This document shows, piece by piece, positions 9,801-18,800 of a stretch of DNA of 22,867 bases (the first letter of the stretch is position 1; each line of letters starts with the position of its first letter). The notes under the pieces are model-generated. The model saw only the letters and a list, made by a program, of their open reading frames with translations. It ran no database searches and was not told where the DNA came from. Made by a program: the position numbers and the translations under genes. The stretch is taken from assembly GCA_000226015.1 (NCBI GenBank), contig JH153500.1:312661-335527 (forward strand), given 5' to 3'. This stretch comes from Mnemiopsis leidyi (lineage: Eukaryota; Ctenophora; Tentaculata; Lobata; Bolinopsidae).

Positions 9801-12800
9801 CTGATCGGCAATTTCTTAAGAAAATTTTGTCAATGCAAGCGATGCTGTTCATACGTTCATAAAGAACATATTTATTTTCGCATGATTTTAGCACTGTCGC
9901 GGCTAAAGCAACCTGAAATATTTATAAGTGATACCGATCGGTGCAGATGCTTTTAGCAATTTATTACCAAGAGGTTTGTTACGTAGATTTTGCTAATGCA
10001 TTTCTCATCAAAGAAAAATAAAGATTCTTTGAAAGACGGCTGATTTCTCATTGCACAACGAGAAAGTCCTACAATGGCGGGTAACTTTGCTGTATGGTTT
10101 TAAAGATTCTACAGTGATAATAATGGTCTGCCATATTTCCCGAGGGGCGGACAGATAACTATATATGGAGCACCCCTTGCCGACACAATTAATGATTACT
10201 AAAAATACAATTGCCAACAATTATGTGTTTTCCTTAATTTATGTGTCGTTTGGAGGCATCAACTCGTTCTCAACCTCGCATACTCTATTACTGGCTGTGC
10301 CTCTCCATTGTATTTATTTTCAATACTGGATAAGGTAAATAATTTTGTAAGTTTTACAGGTTCCAGGTGCCGACCTCACTTTTCGACCGTTGACAGTGAT
10401 TGAATCCTTGTTTGAGATCATGTTGCAACATTTGCAGTTCTTCTTTCGACGGTTCCATTCTTCCATGTTTAAATCCCAGGGCAAGTTGTTTGGATGTTAC
10501 TAGACGGGATCTAAGGGTAGATTCTGTCTTTTTAACAAACTGAAAGAGTTTGCTTTTTTCTTTCTTGCTTGATGTGGAGCCAGGATCTTAAGGACATTAA
10601 ATTTTACTGAAACTACGAGTGCATCTCAGGTGTGGCTCGTATTTTTGGACTACATTGACCAAGTCATCATCACTAGTACCATTACGTGAGATCACTCGAA
10701 TGGTGATGCCTGTTCCGAGAGGTGGTCATTTTTCCTTTCGAGCACTCTTCCCATGCCTAACACCTTATTTGCAATGTTTTTAACCATTTTTTAGAGTAAC
10801 CGGATTCTAGGAATGCTTCTTTGAAGATTTCTTGTTGGATTTTTAACCGTTCATCGGAGTTAGTAACTCTCCTGAGCCGTAAACACTGGGAATACACAAT
10901 TCCGTTGGTTCATTGCATAACTGAGAATGACTAGGCAAGGATTTAGGTAATCGTACAGATCTTTGAAATCGAAAGTAAACGACTTGAAGGTCTTCTTGAC
11001 AAACTGAGGTCTAGAATTAAATATTGATATTGTCGAGCCATATAGTAAGGCGTCTGTAGTGTCTGTTAGGAGGTCTTGGCAGAAGTCTTTTTTCAGGGGT
11101 CGAAGATACTTTGTGGCGATAAATACATCACTTTTTTTACTGATACCTCCCTGCAGGGCAGTAATCAATCTGACTGGGGGTTCAGCTCCTGAGTAAGCGG
11201 TTCTTTTTTCAATTTGTGCACTTTGAGTGACGGGTAGAAATAACTTTTTCCCGGTTTATGATGTGGGGCAGTTCTAGGTCTGTTGGTAGGGCCTAGCCCT
11301 GTGCTTGAGCGGTTGTCTGACACACTCATCGGTTTGATAAAACTTCTGGTTTTCCTTCTACCCAGGTGTCAAATAATTAACAATATCAAACAAAGTTTAA
11401 GAGTTTAAGTAGCGAGTTAATGGAAATATTGCAGTGTTCGTAACTAATACGGTAAAGATATCAAGAATGACGATATCTTGACGTTAAATGTTTACTTTCA
11501 GATTTTACAGATCCAGTCAATTCTTCCACAAAACCTACTTTTGGGAGAAACCTCACGCAGTCCGCACGTGCAGGCGCGAGCTACCCTGAATTAGCAATGT
11601 GTATAATTTGTCTGCCCTCTTGTTAAGATGGTATGTGAATATTTCAATTATCGTTACTAATTCAGAAAAGATATTTCGAATGACGACAGCTCGGTGTCTA
11701 CTTTTAGGTGAGATTAGTGAAACTTTGTGTCTGACCAATGCTAAGAGTAATTCACTCAAACAAAATCTGGTCAAAGCTAAACGAGGATGGCTTTTAGCAT
11801 TAATGAGAATAGATTCAATGTCGTCACATTATTCTGTCTGCAGCAAAGCCGAGGACGACATTATATAAAGGTCTTGCCAAGGGCAGGGAAAATGCTTCCT
11901 CAGTATAGCATCCATCTTTTCTGTTAGGAGGTCCTATTTGGCGCTTTGCCTTACGGGGCTCATAGGTGCAAACAAGTTATTTTACTGGTGAAAGATTTCA
12001 AAAATTTCAGCCAGAAGTATTTTTCGGTTAAGGGCGATTCCATTTGTAATAGCCGAAGACAGGCTATCCATGTAGACTCGTAGTAAGTAGCTCCCCAACT
12101 TTGTCATGTCGATAGGAACAGACCACGGACTGTGAAAAGTAGGGTGAGAAAACTCAACAAAGAACATGTGATCAAGAAAGGAGGTGTTATAAGCGGTTCT
12201 GAAGAAGGGAGCGTCTGTTTTGAACAAAAAATCCGGAGCCTTGAAAAAGGAGAAGCTCATTGAGTTATCATGGAAGTTGTCTGCTGGTAGAGTAAGCGGT
12301 TCCAGATTTTGGAAGTTGTCTGCTGGTAGGGTTAGCCTTTCCAGATCATGAGGGTTATCTTGGACGTTGTCCGGGGTGACTGTTAACAGCTTAATAGTCT
12401 GCCAAAGCGAACCGTTCTAGTTTTAGGGATTTTTCAGCATAATCATTAGATGCAAAAAAGGCAGGGGTGGGAATAGGACTGTTTCCACAGTTTTAGACAA
12501 TGCCCTTTTATCTACATACTTGAAATAATCCCTAAGTTATCGTTTTAACCTCTACAACATTTTTCAGCAGGCATGCAATTAAGGTTCTCCTCCACTTCAG
12601 ACTATCTGATAGGGACAGTTCTCACCGTGTGTTGTGTGATAGGAATATTGGGTAATATCGTGTCTCTCTACACTTTCTACAAAACCAAGTCTAAGGGAAA
12701 CAACAGTACTTACTTCAAACATGTCTACTTGGTAATAAGCCTGGTAAATCTCCTTCTTTGTGCGGCCATGTTTCCGGTCATCGACTCTGCTTTCTCATTT

Positions 12801-15800
12801 GGTGAGTTGCAAGTAACTTCTTTAAGTACAATTTTACTGATTTTACGACAGCCCCAAACATGGCTACATTTTCATTGATCCAATCAAAATCTGATCTATA
12901 TTTTGTTTTTAAGCCAACAACTATGGCTAGTTGAATGCTTGTCTAAATATTGTTTTTTCAGGACGTATGGGAAAAATTTTCACCTCTAGTTCCCTTTTCT
13001 GTGACATCTGGACAGTTATCTACGGGATAATTTTAGAAATATCCGTCTTCGTGGTAGCTCAGATCAGTGTATCGCGCCTCTTCCTCCTTCTAAAACCCAA
13101 CACCAACTTCTACATTAACTGCAGCTGGATAGCCCCTCTCTTCTACTTCTTCCTCACACTAACAATGAAGATTGTCAACAGCGCACTGAAAGTCAACACC
13201 TTCGCGTTTGTTCCTCCTCTTATGGCCTGTGTCTACATTGCGTTGGACGGCACAGTTTCGGAACAAGGCGAGCCGATGTTGCATCTTCCCAACGAGCTGC
13301 TGCTGGCTGTGATAGAAACAATCCAGACTGGCTTTACCGTCCTTCCTATTTCGCTCTGTTCTGTCCTGTGTCTCTGTCTGCTACAGCGGAGCAAACAGAG
13401 GACCCGACAGTTGGGAGGAAGCCGGAAGAAGCAGGATAAAGCTACGATAACTGTCTTGATCTTCACGACACTGTATGTCATCTGCAGTGTCCCCATCTTT
13501 GTCTATAACATATTCTTCTGGATCTGGAACTTGTCAGTAGATCGAAGTGAAGTGTACATGGCAAACTCGAAATTTCTGATGTCCTATCTCGAGGTTTACT
13601 CCACTGATTTTCTCGTGAATTACAGCTCAGTGATGGTGACAAGGGTGTTTCCTGTGATTAACTGTGCACTAAATCCTTGCATCTACTTCTGGAGAATGAA
13701 AAGCTTCAAAAACTTTATTGTCAGCAATGTAGTGAGAATTACCACGGCAATGAGCAGCAGTCTCTTTGAACATTGAGGACATGAAAATTAAACAATAACC
13801 GTGAAGCTTTTTCCACAATTTAGTTTCAAATGTCACAAAAATACAAAACGTAGATCTTCAATGTTCACAATAACGATTATGTTTGTTACTAACTTATGTA
13901 AATGACTTTGTATTCCACGAGTACATTAGTCTTTATTTCAAAAGTTACAGCACTTGCTTGAAACGAAATTAAAATTTTTCTGGTTATAGAGTTTAGAAGA
14001 TAAACATACTCCCGAAAATTCTGAAACAAGTCAAGGTCCTAAAAATCAGCAGGAATGGGGTGATCTGTAATTTGGGGGGTGGGGGGATAGATATCCACGA
14101 TTTTCTGACTATTTTGTCAGAAAATCGTGGATATGTTGTGGTGTCATGGTCATGGTCAAAAAGGTTTGACGATGACCATGGTCAAAATTTCGAAAGACTA
14201 AGGTCGAATGTCCAGAAATTGTGACCATGTCAAGATTTCAACATTATCGTGGTCAAATTTCTGGTTTAGACAACATAGTCAATTCTTTTACCATTGGCCA
14301 TTGCCAAAGATCCGGGGTGTCAGTGGTCATGGTTTAATGTTTTGACTATTGACCAAGGAGGAAATTTCAGGGTGCCCGTGGTTATGGCCAAATTCTTGAC
14401 CAATGACCATGGGAATATCTCAGGGTATCCATGGTCATGGTCGAAAATCTAAAGTTTCCATGAGCATGGTCAAGTTTCGTGACCATTGACCATGGGGCAA
14501 ATTTCAGGATATCTTGGTCAGTGCCTTAACTCCCCCTACTGAATTTACTACCACAAATAACGTGATACTGTCTTTGTCTATGTGTCTGAAACTTTGTCCA
14601 TGTGTCTGTAACTTTGTCCATGTGTACGTAACGATGAACTTTGACGTAATCTTTTCTACCGGTCGAACTTCCCGTCAAATTTGAAGACAAATTATCCCAT
14701 AAACATCTTTTTGATGACACAGCTCGAGCAAATTATTTCAATTTAACACCTTAAATTTACCCCATCAATAACGCAGCGAAACCTACTAGCTTTACCCGGA
14801 TGGGGGACGGGGGAGAGATTTTACAGAAAACAATGGACGGCTAGCCACTAAAAGTTGCTATCAATTGATAATGCCCAAAACTTTTTCGTCACCACCCCCC
14901 CCCCCTTTTCAACGCCCCCTTTAGTTTGAGCTACTTTTTTGCGTCTTGACAAATGCTATACCATAAACAGGTCCAAAAATCTGAGAGCTGTTTAATTTTT
15001 GACAAAATGGCAACCGAATGTGTGATATAAGCTAGTTCTCATAAAGTAAAATCGAGTAGGGGCTTGGTAAACTTTTAGTGATGCTCATATAGATCCCATC
15101 AAATCAAGGAGGCTAAAATGTGTTCAGTTATTACTAACCTCTCTGCTCCTACGGATTTGCTCTTAGTACTTTTGTGATTGCATACTAACTTACAGTTGAA
15201 CGTTGTCTAAGATCGGGTGCCATTAAGATATCAAGTTGTAAATTTCAATTCGGCCCTTTGCACAAGCAGCAGTCGCTGATAGGTGTTCAAACTTCATCAT
15301 GAAATTCTCTATAGACCTCAAACTGCCACTGTAGTCGCGGAACTCTCGAAAAATAGTGATCAATTAAGACAACGAAACTTTCTTATAATTTTAGGGACAC
15401 GCTATGTCTATCAAGCAGAATTAAATACAATAAGAAAGCTGTCACGTGACCAAGTTTTGCAATATGCAAGCAGAAAAAGATTTCTTCTTCCTAGACGGAG
15501 AGGGTTTATAGATCCAATCTGCTGCCGTGCTTGTTGTGTTCTTCGTCTAAATGATGATGCAAGGTATTCAGTTTGTTGAGCAGATTCTACTTCCGAAGTT
15601 AGAACTATAATTCTTCATATTAAAGTTATGTCGAAGTCGTTGAAACCTTTGTTTTCGAAACTTTTCAGGCGCAAAACTGAAAGTATCATTAACCAATTAC
15701 AGTTTTTCGAAAAAAAATCTTGAAAAAGTGGTCTTTAAAACTAAGGAAAATATCTACATTCTACCCCAATAATCTATATAGGCCAATATTACGGATGCCT

Positions 15801-18800
15801 TGCTAGACGTCTGGCGTGCCGCGTGCAGCACGGCCTTTTGGGCGTTTTGCGAGACAACGAATACCATTTGATATATTATACGTCAAAACAAAATTGTGCC
15901 GTCCTCGCCATAGTAAGGCTTTCCTCTACATGATCTATAATCCTATTGTTGTATAAAGTGGCTGCCGACAATGGAGCAGGAGTTTTCTATCTTTCCAGAC
16001 TCCTCGGGGACATGTGCCTCTACCTACGGAGCAGACTTGGCGAGGGAACCCGAATCAGTGGTTTGTATTACTCCTGCTGGGAAGAGAACCACCAGTCTTT
16101 CATAAACCATGATGAAGATTTGACCGGTTAAATCTTATTATAGCGTGAATTAATGTTAAATATTAAATTAATGATAAGGAAACGTCAATGTTAATAAGAT
16201 AAGATCAGTCGCAAAACGCAAAGCGTACCTCCAGACAGAAAAAACTAGTGCTATCAGTATCTTTTGCTGTGCAATTGTAATAATCAATTGGGTTTCGGAT
16301 TGGCTTCGATGTTATCGGAATAGACGACAAATTTTACTTTAAATTGCTAGTCTGACTTTTTCACCTCTAATTTTTCTTCTGGCTCAAAGTTCGAATTTCT
16401 CATTTTTGTTGGTTCATGGCTGACTGGCATAGCGTTTAGAGCATTGGACTTTCGTACCAGAGGTCCCAGGTTCGAATCTCGATGCCGACCAGCCATGGGA
16501 TGAGCAACTTAAAGAAGTTTTGCTAAGGCCTCAATTGGATCTACAAAACCTGTAATTTTCGTGTCTCCATCTCTTTTCGCTTGTTCACAAATTTGTCCCC
16601 AAAGGGCGTAAGGGGTCGGGTAGTATACCACACTAAATGTGGTCAATTTATAGGGGTGGCGACTTTTTGAACATTTGAAATTGAGGTTGCCGGGCGTCTT
16701 TTCTAGGGTGGTTGCCACCACCCTTAACCCAGCCAGTTCTTCCCGTAGGAGCTACCGAAGAACGTATCTGCCCGAATTCTCCTCCACCGTATGTGCTCCA
16801 GAGATTCTTCAGGAGGAAGATCAGAGAGATATTTGTATGAGGACCAGAGGGATGATAATGACACTGCGGACAGCATCATCCGGGATATTTTGAGGGTAAG
16901 TCTGATAGCAACTGTTAATTCTTTCAGCTGGTTTGTACGGCTAGTACAGGAATTTGGCAAATTGTCTTTGAGATTTATGGGAATCAAAATAAGTAGAAAT
17001 GGTAACAGCTTGTTATAGAACTGGTTAATTTTCAAAACACTATTGGTTCTCGAAGGGAACTAACCTTAAAGACTATTTCAAAGAAATATCGTCTATGAAT
17101 AATCTTAAAATAAGAATAAAACAGTAATCCATAGCTTACCAAGGAGAGCGTATTGGGGACTCATTGCTCTACCCTCATCATCTGGATCTTGTTCCTGGAG
17201 GATAAATCAAGTTTTACAGTAACAGAAATGAAAAATGTTACCATGGTAACAAATGTAAGAGAAACGGAAAACCACAACACATATCAGGAGGATCTTCGGA
17301 GTGAGGACAGAAGAAAAACACCTTGCCCCTCAATGGGAAAGGGATCAGGAAGGTCAGGGAGCAGGAAACGTTAACACAACACGTGACTTACCGTGTCGAT
17401 GTAGGCAGCACCGTCACTTCCGCCCCTCTTTTTCCTGTTGATATTCTGGAATATCTTGGATAAGGGTCGCATTGCCACGTCACGTTTCGTGCGAACTTTC
17501 AGGGAGGAATGATGCGATGTTATCGTCGCAGGATCGTAACTGAAATTAACCGGAATTTTGTTATATGGATCTAGGGAAGTAATGCAGCGAAAAACTTAAC
17601 TTCGCCAGCTAATAGCAGTTTTATCGTAATCTGTATCTTAATGGCCTGCCGTAATTCTTAATTTGAGGTTACTTCAGGTTACTAGAGGTAAGTACAGGTA
17701 AGTACAGGTAAGTACAGGGAACTAAAGGTAACTACATTTAACTCTTCACGACATACCAAAATACAAGCTGTCTAACAATTCCTGAGAAACAAACATGTTC
17801 AGTGGTTAAACTCGTTCACCTCATTAATCTAGAGTGTATTTTTGTATTTTGTTACACCTGTACGCAGGCTTTTACAGTTATACTGAAGGGGCTCCCAGAA
17901 GATTTAAAACCTTTAACGGAGACCCTCCTCATTTAACCCTCATTCCCTCAATCACGGTTTCCCGATCATTCGGCTGAGTCGACCGAAGAAGATTGCATAG
18001 GCAGGTGCCCTTAGCGCACTCCTCTAGGATCGGCGGATCCGTATTCACTAGAAACAGTTACGAAGTATATCACTCTATGTTTGCGTGTTATCAGTGTGGT
18101 TACCAGATCATATCCAAAGGTTTCAGTATCTTAGTGTGATTCTGTTTTGGTAGCTACAGTCACGTGAGAGGTGTTACATCAAGCATTTTAAAACAAGATC
18201 TAGAGAAGGTGGATTTAGAGAAGGTGGATTTAGAGAAGGTGGATTTAGAGAAGGTGGATTTAGAGAAGGTGGATTTAGAGAACGTTGATTTAGAGAACGC
18301 GGATTTAGAGAACGTGGATGTAGAGAACGGCAGTCTGTGAACACACTGATCTCAACCGTTAGTAGATCAGATCTATCGTTAATAACCGGTTTATTTGAAA
18401 GAGAAAATCAGGAGATGTTAGATTACAAATGTCCACTAGGCATAGTAATTAGTAACCATTGTCCACTATTTTGTTAAACCTTAAATATCACGCTTAAATT
18501 TGGGAAATACGCTGAAGTTCATGATTTAAATACTACGTATCCGTAGCGATAATCAATTTTCACAATCAAATATCAATTTTTATTACCAAAAAAGCGAATC
18601 AGTTCATTAATTTTGACAAGACGGTAGAATTAATTTTGTTGGCGAAGTGGTCACGTGAAATGTCTCTCACCTTATTGACGTGGCTTTGTAAGATCCGGCA
18701 GCTACGCTCTGGTGTCTCTTTTTTACTTTGACTTTGATGTAGTCTCTGTTTTCTAAGAAGAGTTTTTCGTCGTACTTGGCGCGGATCCAAACTTCCTTTT

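Larger units (their letters stand above)
5189..17391 (-). other. 12.2-kb ACAP intron containing nested plus-strand genes
   Basis: The flanking exons both end in phase 0 and use GTAAGT and TTTCAG sites, so a single intron is the simplest reading. It contains two GPCR genes, an insulin-like exon, one further candidate exon, a Penelope-like relic, a SINE, hairpins and minisatellites. The 5189-5681 part has no gene. It holds an imperfect 15-bp inverted repeat (TTGACCAATCAGAAG at about 5402 and its near-complement at about 5440) enclosing about 30 bp. Confidence 0.65.

Noticed and set aside
11553..11868. Overlapping open frames on both strands
   Set aside because: They lie within the eroded retroelement and show no recognisable motif.
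16418..16490. Functional tRNA gene
   Set aside because: A and B boxes are right, but the acceptor stem pairs at only three of seven positions and the T stem is disrupted; a SINE fits better.
16724..17035. Minus-strand frame over the orphan exon (contains LSDLPPEESLEHIRWRRIR)
   Set aside because: Its possible acceptor lacks a pyrimidine tract, and ACAP proteins have no such insert; the plus-strand exon has better sites.
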